A stretch of DNA of 64,000 nucleotides from Macrobrachium rosenbergii. Its lineage: Eukaryota > Arthropoda > Malacostraca > Decapoda > Palaemonidae. Position 1 is the first letter of the stretch; each line of letters starts with the position of its first letter. This document shows positions 26,950 through 39,510 of the stretch, piece by piece. The notes below the pieces were generated by a model, which did not search any database, was not told the origin of the DNA, and saw only the letters and a program-made list of their open reading frames with translations. The position numbers and the translations under genes are program-made. The stretch spans positions 12,534,603-12,598,602 of the forward strand of contig NC_089794.1 in NCBI RefSeq assembly GCF_040412425.1, written 5' to 3'.

Positions 26950-27480
26950 CTCTCTACACTTAAGTGATTTTTTGGTGGTCAAATTGGACTTTTTAAGCAA
27001 TCTGGGTATAATGCAATATTTAGGGTTGCTAATAACGAATATGAATGCAGAATTGTAATATTTTCAAGTTAGCTCAAGATGTTTCAAGCGACGTAAATTC
27101 GTCAAAATAGCAAGGCTATAAGAGTGAGTTTTTAGGGGGTCAAAGTAGACTTTTCATTCAAATTCAGTACAATGTAGTTTACTTGGGCTACAAATGATAA
27201 ATAAGGATATTTTCCAGTTTGCCTGTAATACAGCTATTTTTCAAATTACATAAAAATCGTGAGTGGCATGGATTAATGATTTTTATTAGGGGAGGGGATC
27301 AAATTGACCTTTCATTCAAACTGGATATAGTTCCGCATTCAGTGAGGCTGATGATGGAGGTTAATGCAAAATTGCAGTATTTGACAATGTGATGACACTA
27401 GAGTAACTTTGCACGTAACCTCAAAATCATCAACATGGCTAGGCTATAGACTTGTGGTTCGTTTGGGTCAAATGACTTCC
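26950..27480 (+). repeat. Degenerate satellite, units of about 150 bp
   Basis: Blocks resembling GGGTCAAA(G/T)T(A/G)GACTTTTCATTCAAA, TATAATGCA(A/G)TATTT, GCTAATGA(C/T)GAAT, TGCA(A/G)AATT, TTGC(C/T)TG(C/T)AATACAGC, GTAAAAATCGTCAAAATAGC and CTATA recur in order, roughly every 150 bp. The same units reappear at 38340-38888 and 43646-43985. Confidence 0.7.
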
Positions 27481-27484
27481 TCAT

Positions 27485-28545
27485 TTTCAGTGTTTATCAT
27501 TCTTGAATCCACATTCTCCGTCAGTCTTCATAAGCTTTTTAACACTTTCTCTCATGTGATCAATTTCCTTTTTTAATTTTGTCTAGGCCTATTTCACTGT
27601 AAATGTAATTATTTTTTCTTGAAAGACTAGCAAAACTGCATAAGCATCACGACTGCTGTGAGAGATAAGAAAACTATAATTTTCATCAGCCAAACTTCCG
27701 AATGGATGCTGGAAAAGTTGTTTACGTAATGATGAAGCAGCCAGGTGCCACTTACGTAAAAATAACATATTTAAATTTCGACAGATATTCACTTTAGGAG
27801 CGTCTGCTCGTGCATCGTGGTATCTATTAAAAGTATGGAATGATTGGAGATCTAATGGTATATGCTTTTGGCCCCCATACGTAGTATTCTTTTCATTTAT
27901 CTACTGATAAAGTAACCAGCCAATCTTTTTCCATACTTATGCAGACGCTACCTTCCTCAATTGTAACCATTTGGGTGAACTCTGATTCTTAAAAAGTGTT
28001 GTTTTTGTGTCGTTAACTGTTGTTCATTTCTCACAGTAATTATTAGTAAATTTATTTTATCTGACTAAAAGCCATTAAAGAAGGAAATTACATTTTATAA
28101 CCTTAATTGCATCAAGATCTTCTGAAGTGTTTTGCTTAAAATTCTAGAGTCCTTGGAGAAGACTCCACTCTTTACGCCAATCAGAATAATAACTGGCAAC
28201 TCGTCCATGAAGAAAAAATATCGAATAATTAGCACTAGAAGAACATTTCTTTATTTTAAATCTATCGTGAAGAATACTGTATTAAACTTAGCATTTTGTC
28301 ACAATGGACATAATCACAAAGACGAGATAGGTATAAATAAATGGACGTTTAGAGTTAAAAGGTTAGTGCTTTTAGGCAACCTTCTCAAAGACTTAATGAC
28401 ATCATCGACAGCCAATGAGAGGACAGTAAATTTCTCGCCTAAAATGAAAGAACTGGGTGGGGTTCCCCCAGTTTATGCGTTGCAGTTTGATGTTATTTCA
28501 AACACTTTAAATGTATATCATTCCTAAAGACTTACTAATCCTTTC
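27485..28545 (+). repeat. Diverged long repeat, unit 1
   Basis: Begins TATCATTCTTGAATCCACATTC. Internal landmarks are GTTTACGTAATGATGAAGC, TACTTATGCAGACGCTACC, CCATTTGGGTGAACT, AAAGAAGGAAATTACATTTT, TATCGAATAATTAGCACT, GGACATAATCACAAAGACGA and TTTATGCGTTGC. All recur in order in the units at 30110 and 31700. A 131-codon open frame (28132-28527) is not kept open in unit 2, so the unit is probably non-coding. Confidence 0.75.
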
Positions 28546-28689
28546 TCTAATATGATAAATTTTGTGTATTAGGCTACACGTATCTCAGCCTCTTTCTTTG
28601 AAAAGACTTATTATATTTTTTACTCAAAGAAAACAAGGTAAAATTGTAAAGCACCATTACTGTATAGAGAGAAGAGGGAAATATATTTT

Positions 28690-29150
28690 GTAACATGGGG
28701 TCTCCTTGCTGCAGCCTGTTTTAGGGCATTTGCCCTTCCTGTACTACTGTAGAATACTGTTCTCCAGTGGGAATGTCTGCCTCTGCCAGAGATTTATCTC
28801 TTTTGGATAAAGTGGCTCGCAGTGATAGGTTTCTGTTTCTTAACATTAGCAGTTATGACCTTGGACCATCGACGGATGGCCTCTTGTTTGTCAATTTTCA
28901 TAAGTTGTATTGTAACAGAGCACTTTTGCTATCACAGTTGATCCCTGATCCCTTTTTTCCTGCCGAGAGAGACCAGATATGCCGAACAGCAGCACTGATA
29001 TGCAGTAAATGTGCCTCGGTATCGAACTTCTCAGTTCCAGGGGTCCTCTATTCTTCACACCATTGGACTGTGAAACAGTCTCCCTGAGGATGTGTAACTG
29101 GATCGTGAAAAGTTCAAGCGAAGATGCAATGTATTACTACCCTAAAACAA
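28690..29150 (+). pseudogene. Non-LTR retroelement 3' relic (reverse-transcriptase C-terminus)
   Basis: A frame reading NFHKLYCNRALLLSQLIPD, CASVSNFSVPGVLYSSHH and, past a stop, LDREKFKRRC resembles the extreme C-terminus of jockey/CR1-type polymerases, where FH.LY, SLIPD, a SFxPxxxxLWN-like segment and a final FKRR occur in that order. The frame contains stops and no catalytic core is present. It lies between long-repeat units 1 and 2 and probably inserted there. The family assignment is from memory of the motif order only. Confidence 0.45.
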
Positions 29151-29276
29151 TGCTTGTATTTTACTGACATTTTTATCTATTTGCTTATTCATTTGTTAGG
29201 TTATTTTTTCCTTTGTAGTAACTGATCTCTTCTTTCTGTGTTTCCTATTACCTTCTGTTACTTCTTTCTAATGAAC

Positions 29277-29357
29277 AACATGTTCTTTGGAAGATTGAAT
29301 TTCAAGTCAGTGGCCTCTGTTGGCTTGTTCCATATGAATAGAGTTCGTCTTCTGAAC

Positions 29358-29423
<66 letters not shown>

Positions 29424-29424
29424 T
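29277..29424 (+). mobile_element. SINE 3' fragment with (AAT)n tail
   Basis: TTGAATTTCAAGTCAGTGGC, then GGCTTGTTCCATATGAATAG, then about 22 AAT units. This is the 3' half of the SINE seen complete at 6440-6698 in the opposite orientation. Confidence 0.75.
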
Positions 29425-29747
29425 AATAACACATAAATTGAGGTTAACATTTTCTTCAATGATCAAGTGCATGCAGTTTATGCCTTCAAATATAGCAATT
29501 GTTATTGTTATTATTAATATTGATAGCTCTAATTACTGTAGCCTAGTCAGGTATGCTTAAACATAACTGAATGCCCTGCCTTCATACAAATTGTATGAAA
29601 GCAATGCAAAATGATAATATAAAAATAAAAACAGCGTTACATCACTCCTGGACAGGAATGTTTTCATTTACTATATTTGATGACGTCTTAAACCATAGTT
29701 ATGAAAGAGGATTAGCAGGCCTTTTCCACTTTCGGTGTTTACCTCCA

Positions 29748-29748
<1 letters not shown>

Positions 29749-29818
<70 letters not shown>

Positions 29819-29820
29819 TA
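29749..29820. repeat. (TA)n microsatellite
   Basis: About 35 TA units. Confidence 0.97.
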
Positions 29821-30099
29821 TTTTCTTTTTCATGTTCAGTAAATCAAAACATTTTGTTCATAATAAATTTAATCGGAAATAATAATAATAATAATAATGT
29901 CGAAAATATTCTCGCATAACAATGAAGTAATAAGCTGGATCATGTCACTTTTTTCGTATAGCGTGTGAGTGTGAATGTGTTGTTGTTATTTTATTCTTTT
30001 AGAAAGAGAACGAGTTATATGGGAAATGATAACTATGAAACTGATAAGTAAGAACTTTTCTTTTTATTTAAATCATTTTCTTATACAAACTTCCTCATT

Positions 30100-30481
30100 C
30101 TGAATGTATATCATTCTTGAATCCACATTCTCTACTAGTTTTTATAAACTACAATACCCTCTCTCATAAAATCCACTTTCTTTTTATTAAAAATCTATCA
30201 CCCTCTTTCATTCAAAAATTTTATCTTCTTCAAGCGAGACAGGGAAAACTATATGGCAATTACTACTTTATAGAGAGAATAAAGATCTATAATTTCCTGT
30301 AAAATGGGTTTTCCCTTTATTCTTTTATATAAATTGAGAGTAATAATCTCGTAAATGATCCAGTGATAGAATGTATACTTCCAAACATCTGTTGCCAGTA
30401 ATATTCATAAATCTAAATATTTTAGCCTAGTCAGGTTTGCTCCACCATAACAGAAGACAGTAGCCTTAAAAACTTTTAAAA

Positions 30482-30560
<79 letters not shown>

Positions 30561-31460
30561 GGTAAAAGTGACTAACTTGTAGTGGATGCAAAATAATAAA
30601 CAATTATGATTATATGAATAAATTTTAAAATTGCTTTAAACGCTTATGAAACATCCCTCCAAATCAAGAGGAATGTTTTTGTGTAATGGTGGTGGTTGTT
30701 TTCAACCAAAGTTAAGAAATGGGCTGCAGAAGCTGTTTACGTAATGATAAAGCTGCCAGGTGTCATTTATGAAAAAATAGCAAGTTTAAATTTCGATAAA
30801 TATTTTAATAACCGCTCATCGTGGCAGTTATTAAATTCATTGAATCGTTAAAGATGTGAAAACATACACTACTGGCCCCTCTACATACTATTCTTAGAAT
30901 ATATCCGGCTAGGTTTTTTTTTGATACTTATGCAGACGCTACTTTCCTTCATCGTAGCCATTTGGGTGAACTGTAATTCGTTTTGCGTCGTTAATTGTTG
31001 TTCAACTATCACAAGAATTATTTGAAAATATGTATAATCTGATGAAAAAAATTAAAGAAGGAAATTACATTTTGTGACTTTAACTACGCCAAGATTGTGT
31101 GTAGTTTTTTCTTATTATTCTATAGTCCTTTATAAGACTCCGCCCATTTGCCATCAAAAACGAAAACTGGCTAGTCTTCCATTAAGGAAAATATCGAATA
31201 ATTAGCACTTAATAAAGAGCATTTCTTTGTTTTAAATGTAACTGAAAGAATGCTATATTGAATTTAACACTGTGATAATGGACACATACACAAAGACGAG
31301 ATAGGTATGAATAAATGGGCATTTAGAGTTGAAAAGTTAGTGTTTTAAGGCTACCCTTTAATGACGTATGCAGCAAGAACTCTAAAATGAAGGAGCTTTG
31401 TGGGGTTCCTCTAGTTTATGCGTTGCTGTTTGATGCTTTTCCAAACCTGGTCGAAATTTT
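30100..31460 (+). repeat. Diverged long repeat, unit 2
   Basis: Same landmark order as unit 1, with many substitutions and indels. TAATAA and frameshifts fall where unit 1 has an open frame. It includes a (TA)n run at 30487-30551. Confidence 0.75.
30487..30551. repeat. (TA)n microsatellite
   Basis: About 32 TA units within long-repeat unit 2. Confidence 0.97.
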
Positions 31461-31639
31461 TTATTAATTTTTTATTTTTTCGTTTCTTGTGTTTGATGAA
31501 TATGAGTCTCAGAAAAAAAAGCATGTTAAGTAATGATTTATTTAATAACCAAAGATAAAATGCTCCTAACAACATGATCAAGGGGTCATGTCATGTTTTC
31601 GTTTATCATGTCAGTGTGCGTGTGTATTATTACTTTTAT

Positions 31640-33030
<1,391 letters not shown>

Positions 33031-33090
33031 CCCCCCTTTCGTTTATCCCATGATAGTTTGAATTAATGACTGAGTCACTAAATATAAGGA

Positions 33091-33472
33091 TGTGAGAGAG
33101 GTGCGAAATAATGAGCAGGAAGACAAGTACTGCTAGTTTATTGATGAAGTGAGCCGCTTATAAAGTGGGATGCAGACGTCTGCGTACTTCGCAGAGACCG
33201 CGGGTACAAAGATTTACAGGTGACCTAAGGTCAAACTAATTCTTTACAAAAACAGGACAGGTTCATACAGAAAACATAGTGATCAGTGATGTCTAACACA
33301 ACATAAATAATTCGTTACTTGTACATAAAGCATGATTGTTTAGAAAGACAATAAATATACAATTTACAATTATGGAGATAAACATATATTCTGATTGACC
33401 CTAGGTCGATGTGAAGGCACCGCAGAAAATGGGATGTTCTCTATAGAGAACACGTTGAGTGGGGACTTTACA
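33091..33472 (-). repeat. 3' LTR of gypsy element 1
   Basis: Begins (plus-strand view) TGTGAGAGAGGTGC and ends GGGGACTTTACA. It matches 37059-37429 with several substitutions and a few indels, for example around 33430-33450. The purine tract GAGGGGGGAG lies immediately inside it on the element strand (about 33475-33486). Confidence 0.93.
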
Positions 33473-33602
33473 ATACTCCCCCCTCAAGACTGAGGCAACG
33501 TCTGAATCAAAGCAGGTATCTGCTGGGGCGACGAAAGGGGCCTCACTTTCTCGATGTCAACTGGAGAGGGTGGTCGCCTTCTCCAGTGTCCTCTGGAGTG
33601 GT

Positions 33603-34594
33603 TTATTGGGGTGCCTTTCTGTCTGGTTTCTGGGTTTTCTGGGGACACCCACGCCTCCTTCCTGCGCCCAGGGCTGTCTGAGGGGGTGCCACATCTTGCA
33701 GGAGACTTTGGGGTCTGCCTCCTTTGCCCTCCTCCAGGAATGCAGGTTTGAGACAATTTATAGATATCCAGTCTTCCCGCCTGTGGATGGCTGTTTGGAA
33801 TGCCTTCTTGTTCCTTTCCAGTACAAGGAAAGGTCCTCTGTAGGGTCTAGTTAAGGGTGGGTGTACGGCGTCATCCCTGACGAAGACATGGGTGGCGGAG
33901 GATAGCCTGGGGGGCATGAAGTGGGACGTCCTTCGGTGAAAGTCCTTTGGCAGGGGGCGAATTTTCCAGCCCTGTCACAGAGCCTCTGCGTCCCTATGTC
34001 GTCCCTGTCCTCTGCGACGAGTTCCCCCGGGACTACCAGAGTCTCCCCGTAGACTTTTTCCGCTGAGGAGGGATTGCTGTTGGCTCTGGGGGCAGTTCTC
34101 AACCTGAGGAGGACCCAGGGCAGCTGGTATTTCCAATTTTCGGAGGAGCAGCGAGCCATGAGGGACGCCTTCAGAGACCTGTGGAATCATTCCACCATTC
34201 CGTTGGCTGTGGGGTTGTAGTTGGTGATGCTGTGGTGAGTGGTCCCCATTAGGCATGCCAGGGCAGTCCACAGGTCGGACAGGAAAGCAGATCCCCTGCC
34301 TGTTGTTATCTCATCTGGGACACCGAACCGGCTGATCAAGCTGGAGAGGAGGGCTTCTGCGCATGCACTAGAGGTGGCTTCTTCCTTGGGCGTAGCTTCG
34401 GGCCACCTGGTGGAGCAGTCAAGGACTGTCAGAAAGTATCTGACTCCTCCTGATGGGGGAAAAGGACCCACCACGTTGACGTGGGTGTGCCTGAAGTGCC
34501 TCTTTGGCTGGGGGAACTTGCCCACTCCTGATTCAGTGTGCCGTACTACTTTGCTTGCCTGACACTGCATACACTGCCTTTCCCAGGCCATCAC
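33603..34594 (-). pseudogene. pol: Integrase of gypsy element 1, catalytic residues lost
   Basis: Starts at the last zinc-finger cysteines (CMQCQASK). In element 2 the first catalytic Asp sits in HIDIVRP; here it is HVNVVGP (Asn). The second, VTTDMGPAF, is ITTGRGSAF (Gly). The region of the third, NPTANGMVE, runs into a stop (34184-34186). The C-terminal domain continues in other frames, with LTRPYRGPFLVLERN and WISINCLKPAF. Confidence 0.88.
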
Positions 34595-35102
34595 GTCTTT
34601 CCGTATGCCATGCCAGACGAATTTCTCTGTCAGCAGCCTGGTTGTTGTCCTTCTGGAGAGGTGGGATGTGTCGAAGGTGTTTCTCCTGGGTTCTGGAAAA
34701 GATTAGGATACCGTCGACGTAGCAGACGCAGAAGTCCAGGTCCCCCAGGATGCTGTCCATCAACCTCTGGAAGGTCGTGCCCGCGTTCCTCAGACCGAAG
34801 GTAGAGAAGGCGAAGACGTAGGACCCGAAGGGCGTGACAATGGCGGTTTTGGGGATGTCCTCCGGCGCTACTGGTACCTGAAAATAAGACTTTAAAAGAT
34901 CCATTTTGGAGAATATTTTGGCCCTGTGGAAAGAGGCTGTCAGGTCCTGCATGTTTGGCAAGGGGTAGTGGTCGGGCTCTGTTGCAAGGTTCAGCCGCCT
35001 GTAGTTGCCGCAGGGCCTCCAGGTGCTGTCCGCTTTCTGCACCATGTGAAGAGGGGAAGCCCATGGGCTGGGAGCCTTTCTGCATATGCCCATTCTTTCC
35101 AT
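34590..35102 (-). pseudogene. pol: Reverse transcriptase of gypsy element 1, YVDG
   Basis: Contains, in order, fingers/palm segments SPWASPLHMVQKADSTWRPC, YRRLNLATEPDHYPLPNMQD, the first catalytic motif KMDLLKSYFQVPV, TPFGSYVFAFSTFGLRNAG and CYVDGILIF. The second catalytic aspartate of Y-V-D-D is Gly (GGT, complement of 34710-34712). Directly after FSRTQEKHLRH the sequence jumps to the integrase zinc-finger region, so thumb and RNase H (about 1.1 kb in element 2) are deleted. Confidence 0.9.
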
Positions 35103-35103
35103 C

Positions 35104-35611
35104 TCAGCGAAGGCCTTTTTGGCCTCCTGAAGGCGCTGTGGGGGAAGCTGTTGGAACTTTGCGTGCGTCGGGGCCCTTCGTCTTGATTCCGTGTTTGGCA
35201 GGAGTCCTGGGTATCTGGCGGAGCTCGGGTTTGAAAACCTCTGGGAACTCCTTCAGGAGGGAACCGTACTGGTGGGGCATGACTGAACAGATGGCGTGCT
35301 CCCTGGGGCCAGGCGACAAGGGCAGGGACTGGCAGGACTCGGTGTCCAGCAGGCATTTGCAGCTGACGTCGACTGCCAGTCCAAAGTGGGCGAGGAAGTC
35401 CGCCCCCAGGAGTGGAGTCCTGATGTCCATGATGATGAATTATCGACAGGAGCTTGGTGCCGTAGGAGAGGATGGGGAACCATTTGCGGCCGTCAGGGAG
35501 GCAATCAGGTCTGGCGGGCGTCTGTGGTCCTCTCCCGAAGGCGGAAACACTGAACGCATGGCTCCAGTGTCGACCAACATCATCCTGCCGGAGACCGCGT
35601 CGCGGACATAG
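35104..35611 (-). pseudogene. Retropepsin of gypsy element 1, decayed
   Basis: The catalytic motif LVDTGA is at 35560-35577 and the C-terminal flap-side motif PLLGADFLAHFGL at about 35377-35415, in the same frame. An in-frame TAA lies between them near 35440, and the spacing is shorter than in element 2. The pol linker follows (SLLKEFPEVFKPELRQ). Confidence 0.8.
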
Positions 35612-35689
35612 AACCCTAATGGTGAGGGGCCCCTTGGGTGTTTTTGCTGCTGCTGCCATGGTGGTCTGTGTAGTTGGCTGCTGCCTCCT

Positions 35690-36077
35690 CTGTTTTTTGA
35701 AGGGAAGAAAGGTCAGGGGGCTTCGCACCTCCGGGCAGCTCTCCTGAACCTCTGGTGGTAATAGCAAAGCCCCAGCCCCTCCCTTTCTGCTGGTGGGATG
35801 GCCTTTTCTGCTCGATGGCATTGACGGGCTCCGTGGTGGGGTCCTTCGGCAGGAGGCAGATGGCGGAGTGTGCAGGCGTGGTTGCCCACTAGGCTGCCTG
35901 CGTGGAATCAGTCAGCTGCTGCGCCACCCTGATTAGGTCCTCGACCGGCAGGGTATATGTGTCCATGATCTGCCCACGGACCTCCAGCAGTAGCTGCCAC
36001 AGAAAAATCTCCTTCGACAGGCTGATTTCTTTACGCCTGCCACTGCTGTCAGTCTCGGGGAGGAGGAAAAAAAAGTT
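35690..36077 (-). pseudogene. gag: Gag C-terminal part with CHCC zinc knuckle
   Basis: On the minus strand GLCYYHQRFRRAARRCEAP is followed by TGA. The spacing is C-X2-H-X9-C-X3 and then a stop (35713-35715) exactly where the fourth ligand, cysteine, belongs (TGC/TGT to TGA). The first cysteine codon is at 35764-35766. The C-X2-H-X9-C-X3-C form is the unusual knuckle reported for the CsRn1 clade. Confidence 0.75.
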
Positions 36078-36352
36078 AAGTATACCCTAATTTTACCAGA
36101 CCACTGAGCTGATTAACAGCTCTCCTAGGGCTGGGCCCGAAGGATTAGACTTATTATTTTACGTGGCTAAGAACCAACTGGTTACTCAGCAATGGGACCT
36201 ACAGCTTATTGTGGAATCCGAACCACATTATAGTGAGAAATGCATTTCCATAACCAGAAATAAATTCCTCTAATTCTTCATTAGCCGGCTGGAGACTTGA
36301 ACTCGGGCCTAGCGAGTGCTAACCCACAACTCTATCGACTCACCCCTGGAGG
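36078..36352 (-). mobile_element. SINE inserted in gag of gypsy element 1
   Basis: Near-complete copy of the GGTATACTTAAC-tailed SINE. The tRNA-like head carries the B box GAGTTCAAGTC (about 36293-36303); the body matches 22184-22413 and 57578-57850. It ends in a poly-T on the element strand (poly-A as seen on the plus strand). The insertion shows that this SINE was active after the gypsy element had landed. Confidence 0.9.
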
Positions 36353-36866
36353 GCGTGCCACGCTTCCTAGAGGTTTCCCTCCTGCCAGGGGTTGAGGGTG
36401 AGGTAGAGGACACGGGCAGCTCTCTCAGAGACCGCAGGGAGCAGGTCTCGACAAGAGTGGATATTAGTTCTTGGAAGGGTGCGGGGCCCAACGTCGTCAT
36501 CAACCAAGGGGCGATCTTCTTGTATATCTCCTCCAGGAGGGTGTTGATGGCGATGTCCGCCTTCAACACCTCGTCTGTTAGGCCTGATACCCTAAACTGC
36601 CGCTCGACCCTGTAGAACCAGGACACTGCGTTCTCCCTGGTAAATGGCAGCAGCCTTATGTTAAGGTCTGTCTTTGGTTGGTCCGTCAGGGGGTCATCGT
36701 GTGGGGCGCAGCTACCGGTGTGGAGGTGCGCGCGGGAGGGGGTTGCGAGAGGGAGGTGTCTGCCTCCGAGAGGTTCGCGGTAATTTGTACGTGGTTGAGA
36801 ATGTCCGCGTCCATGCTCATTTTGCGCTCTCACTTGGAGTGTGGGGGAATACTCACGCCAATACAC
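36353..36866 (-). pseudogene. gag: Gag N-terminal part of gypsy element 1
   Basis: The reading starts near 36866 and contains LLPFTRENAVSWFYRVERQF and TLLEEIYKKIAPWL. These align with LPLFLRQNTALWFLHADLHF and VLPEEVFNRISPWLD of element 2. The frame is cut by the SINE at 36078-36352. Confidence 0.85.
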
Positions 36867-37058
36867 TCTGGGGGAGCATGCCGTGTGGGTCCGCTAATGA
36901 CGCTGGTGACCTGCCGACGAGGGTCGGTAAATGCCCGAACGCTTTGTTAGAACACCGTATTTAGTCCATTAGGGGCGTGGGTAAGGTTCCTCGGGCCAAG
37001 ACATAGTCGCCGTTTGGGTCTGTTAATGGCTTCCGGGAACCACTCCAGGGTTCACCAC

Positions 37059-37429
37059 TGTGAGAGAGGTGCAAAATAATGAGCAGGAAGACAAGTACTG
37101 CTAGTTTATTGATGAAGCGAGCCGCCTTTAAAGTGGGATGCAGACGTCTGCGTACTTCACAGAGACCGCGGGTACAAAGATTTACAGGTGACCTGAGGTC
37201 CAACTAATTCTTTACAAAAACAGGACAGGTTCAAACAGAAAACATAGTGATCAGTGATGTCTGACACAACATAAATAATTCGTTACTTGTACATAAAGCA
37301 TGATTGTTTAGAAAGACAATAAATATACAATTTACAATTATGGTGATAAACATATTCTGATCGAACCAAGGTCGATGTGAAGGCACCGCAGAAAACAGGA
37401 TAGAGAACACGTTGAGCGGGGACTTTACA
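37059..37429 (-). repeat. 5' LTR of gypsy element 1
   Basis: Partner of 33091-33472. Just inside it the element strand reads GTGGTGAACCCTGGAGTGG (37040-37058), the expected primer-binding site. It shares TGGTGA with element 2 and is compatible with a tRNA-Trp-type primer as in CsRn1. Confidence 0.9.
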
Positions 37430-37433
37430 AGGA

Positions 37434-38335
37434 CAATAGTGTCAAAACAAATGTATTTTATACCAAATTTCTATAATTCATGATTTACTTCTTCCATTTT
37501 CTCATCTCACGCTTCTTCTGCCTTCTCAGAATCTTTCACTAAGAGACGATGATGATACAGGATGATGAAGTGAGTTCCTGAATTCATTACTATTATTATT
37601 ATTATTATATTACTGATACAAAGTCGACGAACTTTCCCGTCCCATTGATAATAGGAGAAAATACCCAGCAAGGAAATTTTAGTTTTCATTTCCTTCTTTA
37701 TATACACATTTTTACAGATGAGCGATCCCTTTTCCTCTTACCAAAAAATCTTACTTTTCCGTCAGTCGATCATGATAGACCTCATGTAATGAAATATGGC
37801 ATGATAACTCAGTAGAGTTTTTAACTTTATTTTCCTAATTTTTCTCTGGTATCTTTTTCTCTTTTTTTCCTTTATCATATTGTATGAGTAATAAATTAGT
37901 TTCATCAAAAAAAGAATAAGTTTTAAAAAAAAATTACCATTAATGATTTAATCATTAAAAATAAAAATCAAGAAAATAAGTACAGCATGTGTATGCAAAT
38001 GTAGGAATAAGAGGAATCAAGGAATTTTCCATTGTGTGTGTGTGTCTGAAAGAGAGAGAGAGAGCTGTTAAACAACATATAGACTATAGTGTGTGTGTTC
38101 ACTTCGATCACGTTTGTCTTAAGGAGAGGGAGTGTATATTGTGACAATAGTGTGTGTCGTGGCAAGGAAGATGGGGATGTGGAGGAGGAAGAGAAATATT
38201 TGTCCTAAAGCAAAGGGCAGTGAAGGCATGTTGCTTTTTCATAATTTGTAGTAAATCTTAGTGGTGTACATTTCGTTTTGATTCGATAAAATCCTTAAAT
38301 TAAATTCTCACACTAATATATAACAACCACGAAGA
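37434..38335. other. AT-rich DNA between gypsy element 1 and the satellite
   Basis: Short GT and GA runs near 38033-38065 and an ATT run near 37590. No gene recognised. Confidence 0.5.
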
Positions 38336-38339
38336 GAAA

Positions 38340-38888
38340 TTTTTGGGGGCCAGTATAGATTCAGACTGAGTATAATGTGGCACCTTTGCTGACTAATGAC
38401 TAATATAAATGAAAAATTACAGTGTCTTACCATTTGCCTGCAAAGCAGTAATTCTGAAAAATAAAAATTAAAAATCGTCAAAACAGTAACACGAAAGCTT
38501 AATCAATTTTTTTGGTTGAACCCAAGTATGGTGCAGTTTTTAGCTAATGAATGTGCATGCAAAATTTTAATACTTTACAATTAATTTACAATACAGCAAT
38601 TTGCAAGCGATGTGAAAATCGTTAAAATAACGGAGCTATAATGCGGTATCATATGTTGCTAATGATTATCAATACACAATTTTAATGTTTGCAGTTTGTA
38701 TGCAATAAAGTTGCGAGTAACGTAAACACAAAAAAGAAGAGCTGTAGCCTTAGTGATTTTTGGACCAACTAGATTTTTATTCAAATAGGGTATAATCAAG
38801 TATTTTTGCTGTCTGCAGGAATGGTGCAAAATTAGGTAAGGTTGCAGCCTTTGTGATTTTTTAGGTCAATTTTCATTTTTCATTCAAA
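38340..38888 (+). repeat. Degenerate satellite, left half
   Basis: At least three units of about 150 bp with the same landmarks as 26950-27480. The array is interrupted at 38889 by gypsy element 2 and resumes at 43646. Confidence 0.7.
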
Positions 38889-38893
38889 CTAGT

Positions 38894-39226
38894 GGTGTCA
38901 AATCGCCTCTCCATTCTTGTGTTTCGCTCCTCATATGTACATTAATCATGTCATATATGTTACTTGTTATTATTTCAGATTCTTTATGTATCTCATTGTA
39001 TGCATCATTGTACGGCCTTTCCGCCGATATATATATCTGCCTTTTACGTGTTCTGTAATGCATTATATATGTCTTCTTATGCCTGTTAACAAACACAATT
39101 TTTGTATGGACGCAGCGGGGGGCCTCAGGTCGCCCGCTACCTTTCCGTCTGCTTTCCGCATTATAAACACCTGTCGAGAATAATATAGAATCAGTCTTTC
39201 ACTTCTGACACTTCTTGAACCTCACA
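38894..39226 (+). repeat. 5' LTR of gypsy element 2
   Basis: Matches 43304-43640 closely. Contains TATATATATCTGCC, GCATTATATATGTCTTC and CGCATTATAAACACC, and ends GAACCTCACA. The next bases, CTGGTGACCTCGGAGTAAC, form the presumed primer-binding site (TGGTGACC..., two bases from the LTR). Confidence 0.92.
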
Positions 39227-39510
39227 CTGGTGACCTCGGAGTAACAGGTAGCGCAGTTTTGGCCCAGCCATTAACGGACTAAAAATGGCCGCAGCCTACC
39301 ATCAGAGAGCTTTTAGCGGACTAATTACGGCATCAAAGTTTAGGCCTCTGATAGATTCCTCCCTGATGGAAACCGTGCCATTAACAGACTAAATACGGCG
39401 TACCCAAAAAGGGCACATTTTGGCACTTTGTTCAACCACTCGAACAATCAGCACCATTAACGGACTCAATACGGGGCATTTTCCTGCGTTTTGGTGTGTG
39501 AGTAGTAAAG

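Larger units (their letters stand above)
33091..37429 (-). mobile_element. Ty3/gypsy LTR retrotransposon 1 (CsRn1-like), defective
   Basis: The whole element is flanked by the 4-bp duplication AGGA (33087-33090 and 37430-37433). The terminal direct repeats begin TG and end CA. Coding order on the minus strand is gag, protease, RT, integrase. It is clearly GC-richer than the host DNA. Every enzymatic domain carries a fatal change, and the RNase H region is deleted, so it could only move in trans, if at all. A SINE is inserted in gag. It is related to, but clearly different from, element 2 at 38894-43640. Confidence 0.93.

Noticed and set aside
28132..28527. 131-residue open frame in long-repeat unit 1
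   Set aside because: The aligned parts of unit 2 contain stops and shifts, so the frame is not conserved.
33459..35747. Long plus-strand open frames across gypsy element 1
   Set aside because: They are shadows of the GC-rich minus-strand gag-pol genes, which have the family motifs.
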